Positions 17,698 to 24,371 of a stretch of DNA of 27,331 nt are shown in pieces. Within the stretch, counting starts at the first letter, position 1. Each line of letters begins with the position of its first letter. Source of the stretch: a virus; the IMG/VR virus record IMGVR_UViG_3300025913_000094, positions 1-27,331 of that record; one strand, given 5' to 3'. The translations under genes and the position numbers were made by a program. The notes under the pieces were generated by a model. It saw only the letters and a program-made list of their open reading frames with translations, was not told the origin of the DNA and made no database searches.

Positions 17698-17889
17698 CTA
17701 CAGCTCTTGGCCGTCGCGATACGCACCCAACGCGCGAGCGCGCGCCTCGGCTCGTTCGCGAAAGCGTTGTTGCTCGTTGGCGATCACCGTATCGATGGGC
17801 GTCGGCTCGATCGCGTCTTGCCCGTCGCACGGTGGGCTGATCTTGTTGTCGATCCACAGCAGCAGTCGAACCCACCGACGCGCTTTCAC
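17698..17889 (-). CDS. Small protein between endolysin and spanin genes, unknown
   Basis: A 63-aa protein that starts with GTG in a GTGA overlap with the endolysin stop and ends 8 nt before the Rz-like start. The N terminus is basic and amphipathic (VKARRWVRLLLWIDNKISPP); the rest is a charged helix (ANEQQRFRERAEARARAL). It may be a lysis accessory protein or regulator, but nothing specific is visible. Support comes from the exact overlap and lack of another gene in the gap. Confidence 0.5.
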   Translation of the reverse strand: MKARRWVRLLLWIDNKISPPCDGQDAIEPTPIDTVIANEQQRFRERAEARARALGAYRDGQEL

Positions 17890-18413
17890 CACGCACCACC
17901 GGCGCAGGTGTCGATCTCCCACTGCCGGCGCTTGATGACGCCGCCGCAATTGTTCGCGCGGATGCGGCAGTCGCGACCACTGGCACGATAGAAGTGATCC
18001 AGCGCGCGGCATGCGGCCACGTGCCGATTCGCATTCACCAGGCGCACCGCATCGGACTTGCAGAACGCCGAAGCGCCTGTGTTCCAGCCGAAATGCGAAT
18101 ACGCCAGCCACTCGTTCCAGCTCAGGCCGTCGCCGGTCAGGCAGCGCGCCATTGCGTGACCGAGCCCGGTTGCGTAGTCGGTCTCGAGCGTGTTGCATTC
18201 CGCATCGGTGTAGATGTGGTGCGGATTGATCGAGGCGTTCGCGATGCCGGCGCATGCCGTCCAGTACCGTTCGCCCTGCAAGTGGTACGGCACGCTGAGC
18301 CGGCCGCCTTCGCCCGCTGGGCCGGGTTGCCGTAGCGTCAGCAATAGAACCGGGATCAAGGCGATCGGTAGCGCCTTGTAGCGCGTGCGGACGGCAGGTT
18401 GATCAGCAGCCAC
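17886..18413 (-). CDS. Divergent lysozyme-type endolysin (GH24-like)
   Basis: I start this 175-aa protein at the GTG at 18413, inside the end of the preceding membrane-protein gene. The N terminus has a basic stretch and a hydrophobic ALPIALIPVLLLTL (about 14-27), fitting a signal-anchor-release or Sec segment. The body aligns by eye with phage-21-type lysozymes: GEGGRLSVPY (candidate catalytic Glu35), YWTACAG (Thr52), YTDAECNTLLETD-like segment and a FGWNTGASAF motif matching the usual FNVG region. The catalytic Asp expected eight residues after Glu is not there (His44/Leu45), and one residue is inserted. It may use another acid (Glu48), belong to a sister family, or be less active. Neighbours are holin-like and spanin-like genes. 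Confidence 0.65.
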   Translation of the reverse strand: MAADQPAVRTRYKALPIALIPVLLLTLRQPGPAGEGGRLSVPYHLQGERYWTACAGIANASINPHHIYTDAECNTLETDYATGLGHAMARCLTGDGLSWNEWLAYSHFGWNTGASAFCKSDAVRLVNANRHVAACRALDHFYRASGRDCRIRANNCGGVIKRRQWEIDTCAGGAW

Positions 18414-18726
18414 TGTTCTGGCCGTCGTCTTCGTCGGCCGGTTCCTTCGGCTTGAGATTCGGTTGCCTGAACAGCTGCGATACCGTGCCGGCGATGACCA
18501 GGACAACGATCATCACCGAAAGCGCCAGATGCAGCTTCGGATAGACCGAGACGAACCCGACTAGCGGCGCGGCCCACAGCACGCCATTGGCGATCGCGGC
18601 GACAATGATCAGCGCGTTCGCCCAGATGCTCCAGAACTTCCAGCCCTGACGCCAGTTCGGGATGATCCATCCCTCGGCTGCCTTCTGGTCGAGCTTGGCG
18701 GCCAGTGGGGCAGGAACGATGCTCAT
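18403..18726 (-). CDS. Holin-like membrane protein
   Basis: A 107-aa protein with two transmembrane segments (about residues 31-58, WSIWANALIIVAAIANGVLW onwards, and 67-86, LALSVMIVVLVIAGTVSQLF) and a charged, acidic C-terminal tail. An N-terminal amphipathic helix with GWIIPNWRQGWKFWS precedes TM1, a layout I know from small phage proteins annotated as holin-like (DUF7940 type). It lies directly upstream of the endolysin and overlaps the upstream gene by ATGA. Holin function is inferred from topology and position. Confidence 0.68.
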   Translation of the reverse strand: MSIVPAPLAAKLDQKAAEGWIIPNWRQGWKFWSIWANALIIVAAIANGVLWAAPLVGFVSVYPKLHLALSVMIVVLVIAGTVSQLFRQPNLKPKEPADEDDGQNSGC

Positions 18727-19109
18727 AGCTCGCCTCTCCGCGGAGTGGACTGCACGCCACGCCGCACCAACTCGTCCAGCAACGCTTCGACTTTCATCGC
18801 CAGCGGATCGAACTTGTCGGCGAGCATGTCCCGAATCTCGGCCTTCGTTGGATACAGCGCGAGTTGCTTGACCATCGTCAATTCGAGTGCGGAAACCGAC
18901 TTCTCCGCGCGCGCAGCGTCCAGTCGCGCTTCGGCGATCTGCCGTTGCAACTGGTCACTGACCGTCTGCATTTGATGCTGCCTAGCATCGCGCTCGCCGA
19001 TGATCGCCGTATCGCGCTTGGACAGTTGGCTCCCAAGCCACCACACGCCAGCGATCGCATTGAGCAGCAACACAACGCCGATGGATATCCACTGCGCCGC
19101 GTCCGTCAT
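18723..19109 (-). CDS. Single-TM coiled-coil protein (DUF2730-like), lysis region
   Basis: A 128-aa protein with one N-terminal transmembrane helix (about residues 8-28, ISIGVVLLLNAIAGVWWLG) and then a charged coiled coil (RDARQHQMQTVSDQLQRQIA, ARAEKSVSALELTMVKQL). A segment YPTKAEIRDMLADKFDPL near residue 86 is reminiscent of the Mu-like DUF2730 family. It is the first gene after the terminator that follows the Q-like gene. It could be an antiholin or holin partner. The ATG has no good Shine-Dalgarno of its own; a six-codon ORF with AAGGGAC upstream ends in an ATGA overlap with it and may couple translation. Confidence 0.65.
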   Translation of the reverse strand: MTDAAQWISIGVVLLLNAIAGVWWLGSQLSKRDTAIIGERDARQHQMQTVSDQLQRQIAEARLDAARAEKSVSALELTMVKQLALYPTKAEIRDMLADKFDPLAMKVEALLDELVRRGVQSTPRRGEL

Positions 19110-19153
19110 TGGCGGATACGTCGCATGGTTCGTCCCTTCTGGGGTTGGAAACG

Positions 19154-19185
19154 AAAACGCCCCGCCAGATTGCTCGGGCAGGGCG
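19154..19185 (-). terminator. Terminator downstream of the Q-like gene
   Basis: The stem CGCCCCGCC (19158-19166) pairs with GGCAGGGCG (19177-19185) with one mismatch and a 10-nt loop, and TTTTCGTTT follows on the minus strand. It separates early/regulatory from lysis genes and is a natural target for late antitermination. Confidence 0.7.
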
Positions 19186-19227
19186 CAGGGATAGGTTCGG
19201 TTGTGCGGAATCTGCACCTGTTTTCGT

Positions 19228-19662
19228 CTAGACGCAAGCGATTATTTTCAGTGCCCCGGCGATGAAGAGCTTTCCCTCGTTCAACCGGTTGTGATATCCG
19301 GCCTTGCTGAGACTCACCCCGATGCGCCTGAGTTCGTCCAAACGCATGTCCATCGGCATCTTCGGATCGAAGTAATCGCAGCGCAGGACGCGGCTATGCA
19401 CGAAGTAGCCGCCGCGCTCCATTGATCGAACGATCCCCTCCACCTCATCAGCCGGCGTTCGATCGCCACCGATCCCACGCAGGCCGCCAGACTCCGGAAC
19501 GAATCCGCCGAACTGCATCAAGGTTTGGATCAGGTTACGGGTTCGCCAACCGTTATGTTCGTACCGGCCGCCGCCGTATTCCTGCGCCCATCCTTCCAAG
19601 CGGCCTTCCAGCACGGAACTCGTCATCTTCCGGGCGATCTGATAGGCGGCCGAATCGATCAT
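19228..19662 (-). CDS. Q-like late gene regulator (putative)
   Basis: A 144-aa basic protein placed after the replication genes and before a terminator and the lysis cassette, where lambdoid phages carry antiterminator Q. The C-terminal part (RVLRCDYFDPKMPMDMRLDELRRIGVSLSKAGYHNRLNEGKLFIAGAL, residues about 92-140, reported here only as a motif region) has the shape of a sigma-region-4-like helix-turn-helix: an 'R-aL-r-Y' helix, a turn and a 'GVSLSKAGYHNRL' recognition helix. The N-terminal 60 residues are helical with conserved-looking Gly/Trp (EGWAQEYGGGRY). It starts in an ATGA overlap. I am moderately sure of the regulatory role and less sure of the exact Q family. Confidence 0.5.
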   Translation of the reverse strand: MIDSAAYQIARKMTSSVLEGRLEGWAQEYGGGRYEHNGWRTRNLIQTLMQFGGFVPESGGLRGIGGDRTPADEVEGIVRSMERGGYFVHSRVLRCDYFDPKMPMDMRLDELRRIGVSLSKAGYHNRLNEGKLFIAGALKIIACV

Positions 19663-19898
19663 GCAATGCCCCTCTTGCGATCGAACACGAAGAAGACCTG
19701 CCGGCGAAACTCATCGAGGTCGCAGGCGCGCGTGAACCATCCGATGGTCGTTGCTCCCCGTGGAACATGCGCATCGTCCTTGCATGCGCCAATCAGGTTT
19801 TCGAGCGTGATGTAGAACAGGCGTTTCCCGATGCAGTCGTCCAGTGCGCACCATGCTTGCTCGATGCGATTGTTGAGGGATTCGGCTTCGTCGCTCAT
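19659..19898 (-). CDS. Small hypothetical protein
   Basis: A 79-aa protein starting at the ATGA overlap with the nuclease gene (MSDEAESLNNRIEQAWC). It has three Cys and a DLDEFRRQVFFVFDRKRG end; no motif I recognise. Its spot between the DUF1064-type nuclease and the Q-like gene suggests a recombination or regulation accessory. Supported by start and stop overlaps on both sides. Confidence 0.6.
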   Translation of the reverse strand: MSDEAESLNNRIEQAWCALDDCIGKRLFYITLENLIGACKDDAHVPRGATTIGWFTRACDLDEFRRQVFFVFDRKRGIA

Positions 19899-20356
19899 GT
19901 TCCGAATGTCTCCGAAATCCATCCACCACCACGGCACTTCGCTTCGGCTTTGAACGCCGCAAACCGGAACGGATATTGATCCGCCGCGATCTTGATCTTC
20001 GCGCGCGCGTCGTCTTGCCAGTGACCTTTCACCTCGTGCATTTCCATCACGCCATCGCCAGACATCACAGCGAAGTCTGGCGTGTAGAACGTGTTGTCGG
20101 CGAGCCTGAGCTTCACGCCCTCGAAGCGATACCAGACGATCTCGCCTGCCTGTTTCAGCAACTCCAGGTGCTGCGCGTAAGCTGCCTCCGTCTTGTTCAT
20201 CGTGCCGCGTGGAAGGCGACCGAGCGCGAAGCGTTGCGCGTTGCGAGCCGGATATTTCGGGGCAGGCTTCGCAATCTGATTCGGTGCGAAATTCGCGTGC
20301 GCGCGCGCGATGTGGGTTTCGCTTGGCGGCTCCGTCAGCTCCAACACAGCGCTCAT
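19895..20356 (-). CDS. Phage endonuclease, DUF1064-type PD-(D/E)XK nuclease
   Basis: A 153-aa protein with all main features of the DUF1064 family: an N-terminal NKTEAAYAQHL (Glu57), a beta strand with WYRFEGVKLRLADNTFYTPDF (Asp94), and EMHEVKG (Glu108, Lys110), which together give an E...PD...ExK active site. The end (KIAADQYPFRF) follows the family pattern. Such enzymes are probable Holliday-junction resolvases or recombination nucleases and often sit in this place in lambdoid phages, where RusA occurs in others. The start is MSAVLELTEPP, at an ATGA overlap. Confidence 0.82.
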   Translation of the reverse strand: MSAVLELTEPPSETHIARAHANFAPNQIAKPAPKYPARNAQRFALGRLPRGTMNKTEAAYAQHLELLKQAGEIVWYRFEGVKLRLADNTFYTPDFAVMSGDGVMEMHEVKGHWQDDARAKIKIAADQYPFRFAAFKAEAKCRGGGWISETFGT

Positions 20357-20559
20357 CGCGTCACATCTCCAAGCCAATAACTGCATCCACCGTTGCGAAT
20401 AGCTGGCTTCACGTCCGGCGTTGCACTCCATGTTCCGGCCGGAAGATTCGCGCGGTTTCGGCGGCATATGTCGCACGCCTTGACCTGGTACGGATCCGAG
20501 CAAAGCGGCGGGACGACGCGATTGGCGCTGGTGCGCTGGGTTGGGACGGCGCTTACCAT
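20353..20559 (-). CDS. Small Cys-containing protein, possible zinc binder
   Basis: A 68-aa protein with Cys in LCSD, ACDICRRN and GGCSYW and the segment VKPAIRNGGCSYW, which recalls small phage proteins of the 'C-x2-C-R-R ... W-x-PAIRxGxC' kind, usually taken as zinc-binding and of unknown role. Four Cys could bind one metal ion. It overlaps the previous gene by 7 nt and the nuclease gene by ATGA. Confidence 0.6.
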   Translation of the reverse strand: MVSAVPTQRTSANRVVPPLCSDPYQVKACDICRRNRANLPAGTWSATPDVKPAIRNGGCSYWLGDVTR

Positions 20560-20723
20560 GCCCGCACCTCAATCCCACCATCGAACTCCGCTTCTCGCAA
20601 TGCATGCGGAGCCGCCTTGATCTCGTCGTCGCTCAGCCCTTCGAGAAACTGATTCGCGATCAGCCATGCCATGCGGTCGGCGATGGTGGGTTCAGGTTCG
20701 CGGGGAACGTCGCCAGCGTTCAC
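20553..20723 (-). CDS. Small hypothetical protein
   Basis: A 56-aa protein starting with GTG in a GTGA overlap with the gene before it. The sequence (PTIADRMAWLIANQFLEGLSDDEIKAA) is helical and acidic, with a beta-like EFDGGIEVRAW end. No known family is recognised. It fills the gap exactly, which is the main support. Confidence 0.5.
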   Translation of the reverse strand: MNAGDVPREPEPTIADRMAWLIANQFLEGLSDDEIKAAPHALREAEFDGGIEVRAW

Positions 20724-21091
20724 GAGCGATCCATCCCGAAGTGCCGGCGCAGTTGTTGCACATCCCGGTTTGCATTGAGCTGTTCTCGCCATTCCTCGGG
20801 AGTTTTCGTTGGCCTCGGCAGCGCCCTGAAAGTTTCGAGCGGCGTCAGCGCATTCAGGTGTTCGAGAAACAGTTTCGGCGCAGGCCACGACGTGCAACTT
20901 TCGCCGAGCCTGCGAAACGCCTCGCGCATGAGCGGCACGTCGCGCCGTTCGCTCCAGCCGCGCGAGGGGATGAGCGCTTCCATCCACGCAGCGACCGTTC
21001 CCGCGACCATTTCCGCCGATGGCGTGTGGTCAAGGCTCAGGCAGAACAGGCGCTGGAAGCCGCTGCTGATTTCGTTCTGGATCCACGACAT
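20720..21091 (-). CDS. Hypothetical replication-region protein
   Basis: A 123-aa helical protein (MSWIQNEISSGFQRLFCLSLDHTP; then VAGTVAAWMEALIPSRGWSERRDVPLMREAF). Its place after the DUF1376 protein and its fold-like pattern recall proteins that stand in for replication accessory protein P, but I cannot support more than position. The ATG lies 62 nt inside the preceding gene, so it is read in another frame there. Confidence 0.6.
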   Translation of the reverse strand: MSWIQNEISSGFQRLFCLSLDHTPSAEMVAGTVAAWMEALIPSRGWSERRDVPLMREAFRRLGESCTSWPAPKLFLEHLNALTPLETFRALPRPTKTPEEWREQLNANRDVQQLRRHFGMDRS

Positions 21092-22034
21092 GGGAATTGC
21101 TCTTGAGGGATTCGAGGATGTGCATCGCCGCCACGGTTTTGCCTGGTGGTTTCTTGCCGTTGCTTCGCTGTCGGGTGCGATCGGCTGCTGCCATGAGCCA
21201 TGCCGCTGGCTCGCTCACGTCGTCGGCCTCGGCTTCGCGAGGATCACCGCGGTACCGATGTCGCCCCGCATGCTTGCGCAGCTTCCCGAGCAGGCTGCGG
21301 GCGGGTTTGTCGGGAATGCCCTTGCGGAGCAGGAAGGCGAGTCCGGTTCCCCAGATTGGATCGGGTAGCCCGGGAGGGTCAGCCGGCGCTTCTGCGCCAG
21401 ACCGAAGGTCTGAATGCTCTTGCTCTTGATCTTTAAGATCCTCTCCCTTCCCTTCCCTTCCCTTGGAAGGGGTTTCCCGGGGGACAGAGGGGGGACAATC
21501 TTCGATGTCTCCCGGGACTGATGGGCTGTTGTCCCCGGGGACAACCAGAGGAACTACACAGGTTGTCCACAACTCCGATCCGGTCGCAAGAAGGTGTGTC
21601 TCCCATTGTTCGAAGGTCGGGTAAACGGCATCGGTTCGCGACCGTTGGGCTGCCTTCTTGATGCGCGCGCATTCAGTGCGCCACCGTTGCTGCAGGCGCT
21701 GCGCCCATGCTTCGAGCGCCTTCTCCGCGACGACCGGGTGATACCAGCGGCCGTCGTCGCATTGCACCCATCCATGGAGTGCTTCGGTACGGTGTTTCTT
21801 CCACTCTTTCGTCGATCGTCCGAACCCAGCGTATTGCGCGAGCAGTACGTCATCGTCGGGAAGTGACGCTGCGGGCACCTGGTGCCATGCAACGCACCAA
21901 AGCAGCACAGCGCAACGGAATCCCTCGCCAGATGCGTGCGAAACGATCCTGCTGTCGCGCAGGCGTACAACGTCGAGCGGCATGTAGTGGAAGTCGCGCA
22001 GGTCAACGTTCGCGGGGACAAGGGGTTCGGTCAT
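21030..22034 (-). CDS. DUF1376 protein, likely replication initiator
   Basis: A 334-aa protein. Residues about 10-110 match the DUF1376 pattern (DLRDFHYMPLDVVRLRDSR; EGFRCAVLLWCVAWHQVPAASLPDDDVLLAQYAG; HGWVQCDDGRWYHPVVAEKALEAW), a winged-helix-like N-terminal domain of phage replication proteins at the position of lambda O. A Pro/Ser/Glu-rich linker (about 165-210) follows, partly encoded by a pentanucleotide repeat, then a C-terminal helical domain with LFRKGI-like pattern and AAWLMAAADRTRQ. Start MTEPLVPANVDLRDF at an ATGA overlap. It probably binds the origin or recruits the host helicase; this is inferred from family and place. Confidence 0.78.
   Translation of the reverse strand: MTEPLVPANVDLRDFHYMPLDVVRLRDSRIVSHASGEGFRCAVLLWCVAWHQVPAASLPDDDVLLAQYAGFGRSTKEWKKHRTEALHGWVQCDDGRWYHPVVAEKALEAWAQRLQQRWRTECARIKKAAQRSRTDAVYPTFEQWETHLLATGSELWTTCVVPLVVPGDNSPSVPGDIEDCPPSVPRETPSKGREGKGEDLKDQEQEHSDLRSGAEAPADPPGLPDPIWGTGLAFLLRKGIPDKPARSLLGKLRKHAGRHRYRGDPREAEADDVSEPAAWLMAAADRTRQRSNGKKPPGKTVAAMHILESLKSNSHVVDPERNQQRLPAPVLPEP
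21446..21465. repeat. (CCCTT)4 microsatellite inside the DUF1376 gene
   Basis: Four perfect tandem CCCTT units on the plus strand (AAGGG on the coding strand) encode part of the SKGREGKGED linker. Five-base units change the reading frame when one is gained or lost. Confidence 0.85.
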
Positions 22035-22360
22035 GTCACGCTCCGATAAACCCACGCGCGAATCCCCTTCCCTTCCGGCAGCGCGCGAACGATGCGGCCG
22101 ATCCCTTGCAGTCGCGTCAGCACGCGGTTCGTCTTCCAGTAGTCCCAGCGCATGGTTTCTTGAACCTCGGTGAACGTGCGCTCGCGCTCGGCGATCATGT
22201 TGGCGACGGCGTTGCAGGTGGCGATGAACGCCTTCCTGCGCTCGCGCATGCTGGATTCGATGATGGGTTCGGGCTTGCGCGCGGACTCGCCGGCAGGAAG
22301 CGGCGCGAGCGGTGCGTGGCGATTGCGGCAGCGGCCGCCGATGGTGTTGGCGAGGATCAT
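22031..22360 (-). CDS. Small winged-helix-like protein
   Basis: A 109-aa basic protein. The N-terminal 40 residues are Arg/Pro-rich; residues about 65-100 (RTFTEVQETMRWDYWKTNRVLTRLQGIGRIVRAL) read as a winged helix with a turn before KTNRVLTRL and a beta wing. It probably binds DNA in the replication module. The starts and stops overlap neighbours by ATGA at both ends. Confidence 0.62.
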   Translation of the reverse strand: MILANTIGGRCRNRHAPLAPLPAGESARKPEPIIESSMRERRKAFIATCNAVANMIAERERTFTEVQETMRWDYWKTNRVLTRLQGIGRIVRALPEGKGIRAWVYRSVT

Positions 22361-22674
22361 GCCGCGCGCCTGGCGTTGTGCTGCAACCGCGTCTCGAACA
22401 GGCCGGCGCGATCGGGGAATGTGTCGGCGTACAACCGCGCCATGTCCGGCGCGTAGTTGTTGTTGACCTTGAACTCGCCGCCAACTTCCGCGAGCGCGGT
22501 TTCATGGCGCAAGTATTCGATGATCGTGCGCGCCGACCAGTGGCGATGACCGCGACTCCAGACCTTGTCGGCTTCGGCGCAGAACCGATCCCAGATCGCA
22601 GGGTTCGCAGCAAGCCACGACGCGAAGTCGTTTCGGAACTTGCTGCGGTCGAAGGTGAGCGGAAGCTGTGTCAT
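22357..22674 (-). CDS. Conserved phage protein of unknown function
   Basis: A 105-aa protein with the motif order NPAIWDRF, SARTIIEYLRHET, FKVNNNYAPDMARLY and LFETR, a combination I know from small proteins spread widely in lambdoid phages and prophages (usually unnamed). The acidic and aromatic pattern and NNNYA segment may be a binding site. It overlaps the methyltransferase stop by ATGA. Confidence 0.7.
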   Translation of the reverse strand: MTQLPLTFDRSKFRNDFASWLAANPAIWDRFCAEADKVWSRGHRHWSARTIIEYLRHETALAEVGGEFKVNNNYAPDMARLYADTFPDRAGLFETRLQHNARRAA

Positions 22675-23492
22675 GCGACCGCCTGCGCTTCGGCGTTAGC
22701 GAACGCGAATGCCGGTTGCGTTGCATGGATACGTGCGTTGGCGATCGCGGCATAGGCCGGATCAAGTTCAATGCCATTGAAACGGAAACCTTCGGCCCGT
22801 GCCGCGCGACCAGTCGAACCGCTGCCGGTGAATGGATCGAGGATCAAGCCGCCTGGCGGTGTCACGAGTCGGCACAGCCAGCGCATCAGATCATGTGGCT
22901 TGACGGTCGGGTGGTTGTTCGCGCGCGGCGTGCTATGGCTTCCCGGAATATCCCAGCACCGCCCATCGCCACTCGGGCCATGCACCTTTGTTGGCTCTAC
23001 TCCTTCACAGCCCCAGTTCCGATCCTCGCGGTCGGCTTTGGCGCAATAGAAGAATCGTGCCGCGTTTCCGTTGTCGCCGCGCGGAAGGCTCGCTACCGAT
23101 CGCCCCATGTCTCCGTAGGCGTTCTTGAACGGGCTACTAGGCTCTGCTCCGGTGACTGCTCCGGACTGTCCGGCGCTATCGGGGAAGACGGCAAGAACTT
23201 CATCGCTGCCGTCGTGCACGAGATTGGCCGGCCACCTGCCGGCCGGGTCACCACCACGTTGCCCGGGCGTCGCTGCGGAGTTCGTCGCTCCGGATGCGGC
23301 GTAGCGTCGGGCGGCGCTGGCCTCGCCGTCCCTGCCGCGACCTTCGTTGGCGTGCATCGCGTCCCACGTACGGCCTGCGCCGGTTCTCAACGCTTCGTCC
23401 GTCTGGATCCTGCACCCGTCGATATTCAGAGCACCCGTGCCGAATCGCTGCACGTTCGATGCGACCGTCCCGATCAGGGGCTTACGCGCCAT
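22671..23492 (-). CDS. DNA methyltransferase, C-terminal part (after the frameshift)
   Basis: The frame is open from about 23540 and joins the N-terminal part at a G10 tract; the ATG at 23492 (MARKPLIG) is the first start inside it. It carries the target-recognition region and, near the end, the AdoMet-binding motif LDPFTGSGSTGRAARA followed by FNGIELD, after the catalytic motif of the other part (beta-class order). The wording GYGTALKPAWEPIIMARKP, which is nearly invariant in related enzymes, is readable only across the junction. The joined protein would have 390 aa, and the total span of 1174 nt is exactly one base too long. It would methylate adenine N6 or cytosine N4. As it stands in this sequence, it is probably not made or only as a fragment. 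Confidence 0.8.
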   Translation of the reverse strand: MARKPLIGTVASNVQRFGTGALNIDGCRIQTDEALRTGAGRTWDAMHANEGRGRDGEASAARRYAASGATNSAATPGQRGGDPAGRWPANLVHDGSDEVLAVFPDSAGQSGAVTGAEPSSPFKNAYGDMGRSVASLPRGDNGNAARFFYCAKADREDRNWGCEGVEPTKVHGPSGDGRCWDIPGSHSTPRANNHPTVKPHDLMRWLCRLVTPPGGLILDPFTGSGSTGRAARAEGFRFNGIELDPAYAAIANARIHATQPAFAFANAEAQAVA

Positions 23493-23844
23493 GATGATCG
23501 GCTCCCATGCGGGTTTCAGCGCGGTGCCATACCCCCCCCCCGATGTTCTTGGACTTCGGGAAACCCGAGCCGTACACCCACATCAGCGTGTCGCGAATCT
23601 CCCAGCCGGCATCCTCGATCGCGACCATCAGTCGGTGAAAGGTGCGCGTGCCGCCGAATGCGAGCAGGTGAGCGCCGGGCTTGGCGACGCGCAGCATTTC
23701 CTGCCAGAAACGAGTGCCTGGCACAACACGATCCCAGTCCTTGACCATGAAACCGATGCCGTACGGCGGGTCGGTCACGATCGCATCGACTGACGCGGGA
23801 TCGAGCGTTGGCAGGATGTCCAAGCAATTGCCAATGGCGATCAT
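23482..23844 (-). CDS. DNA methyltransferase, N-terminal part (ends after the frameshift)
   Basis: Starts at the ATG at 23844 (ATGA overlap with the CII-like gene). The 120-aa product begins MIAIGNCLDILPTLDPASVDAI and has the catalytic motif DPPYGIGF (residues 25-32), then LMVAIEDAGWEIRDTLMWVYGSGFPKSKNIGG. After the G10 tract the frame gives a foreign tail (VWHRAETRMGADHHGA) and stops. Removing one G puts it into the frame of the C-terminal part. Such enzymes in phages usually protect their DNA against host restriction. This could be a sequencing or assembly slip, a real lesion, or phase variation. Confidence 0.8.
   Translation of the reverse strand: MIAIGNCLDILPTLDPASVDAIVTDPPYGIGFMVKDWDRVVPGTRFWQEMLRVAKPGAHLLAFGGTRTFHRLMVAIEDAGWEIRDTLMWVYGSGFPKSKNIGGGVWHRAETRMGADHHGA
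23532..23541. repeat. G10 homopolymer (C10 on plus strand) causing the methyltransferase frameshift
   Basis: Ten consecutive C on the plus strand. On the coding strand AAC-ATC-G10-TA reads out of frame; nine G give AAC ATC GGG GGG GGG TAT GGC and the expected protein. Long G tracts are classic slip sites. Confidence 0.95.
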
Positions 23845-24236
23845 CGCCGCGCCTTCGTCGTGCCAAGACCAGCCGCAGCCAACATCGCCGGCAGTCCTTG
23901 CGCGAACTCCGCCAACGTCGCGAGCGCGTGCTGTTTCTGCGCCTCGGGATCGGACAGGAACTTGTCGATCAGATAGAAGATCGGCGTGTAGTCGCCGGTC
24001 TTGGTGAGGTAGTCCTCGAACAGCTCCAGCCCGACATCGCGCCTGCGATCGCCAGTCCCGCCGGACAGTTTCTCCGACAGCTTCGACGGCGACTCGTCCA
24101 GCTTCACCGCAACGCGATCAAGGCCGCGCGAATACACGCCAGCGGCAACGCACGCGCGCAGCGATATGTGCCGCGCGCTGATGCCTGGCTCAAGGCTGAG
24201 CGTCAATTGGGATGCTTGGGGATGAATCGTTCCCAC
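23841..24236 (-). CDS. CII-like phage regulator
   Basis: A 131-aa protein that sits after cro and before the replication genes, in the place of lambda cII. Residues about 25-62 (LRACVAAGVYSRGLDRVAVKLDESPSKLSEKLSGG) form a helix-turn-helix of the phage CII/CP76 kind, and residues about 66-95 (DVGLELFEDYLTKTGDYTPIFYLIDKFL) resemble the second part of that family ('...yl..TGD..pi.yL'). The start is GTG at 24236, chosen because AAGGGGA stands about 6 nt upstream. It could activate lysogeny promoters or act as a second repressor. The family is likely, the direction of regulation is not known. Confidence 0.62.
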   Translation of the reverse strand: MGTIHPQASQLTLSLEPGISARHISLRACVAAGVYSRGLDRVAVKLDESPSKLSEKLSGGTGDRRRDVGLELFEDYLTKTGDYTPIFYLIDKFLSDPEAQKQHALATLAEFAQGLPAMLAAAGLGTTKARR

Positions 24237-24371
24237 TGGTTCCCCTTCCCCACCTAAATGATTGGCCCGACCCCCTGCGAGGCCGAGCCGTGGAATTACT
24301 CAGTGCGATCGAAAGCCGCCCTGCCGGTAGGATTGGTGCTGGCAAAGGCCCAACCACTACCGGAGAGCGAC

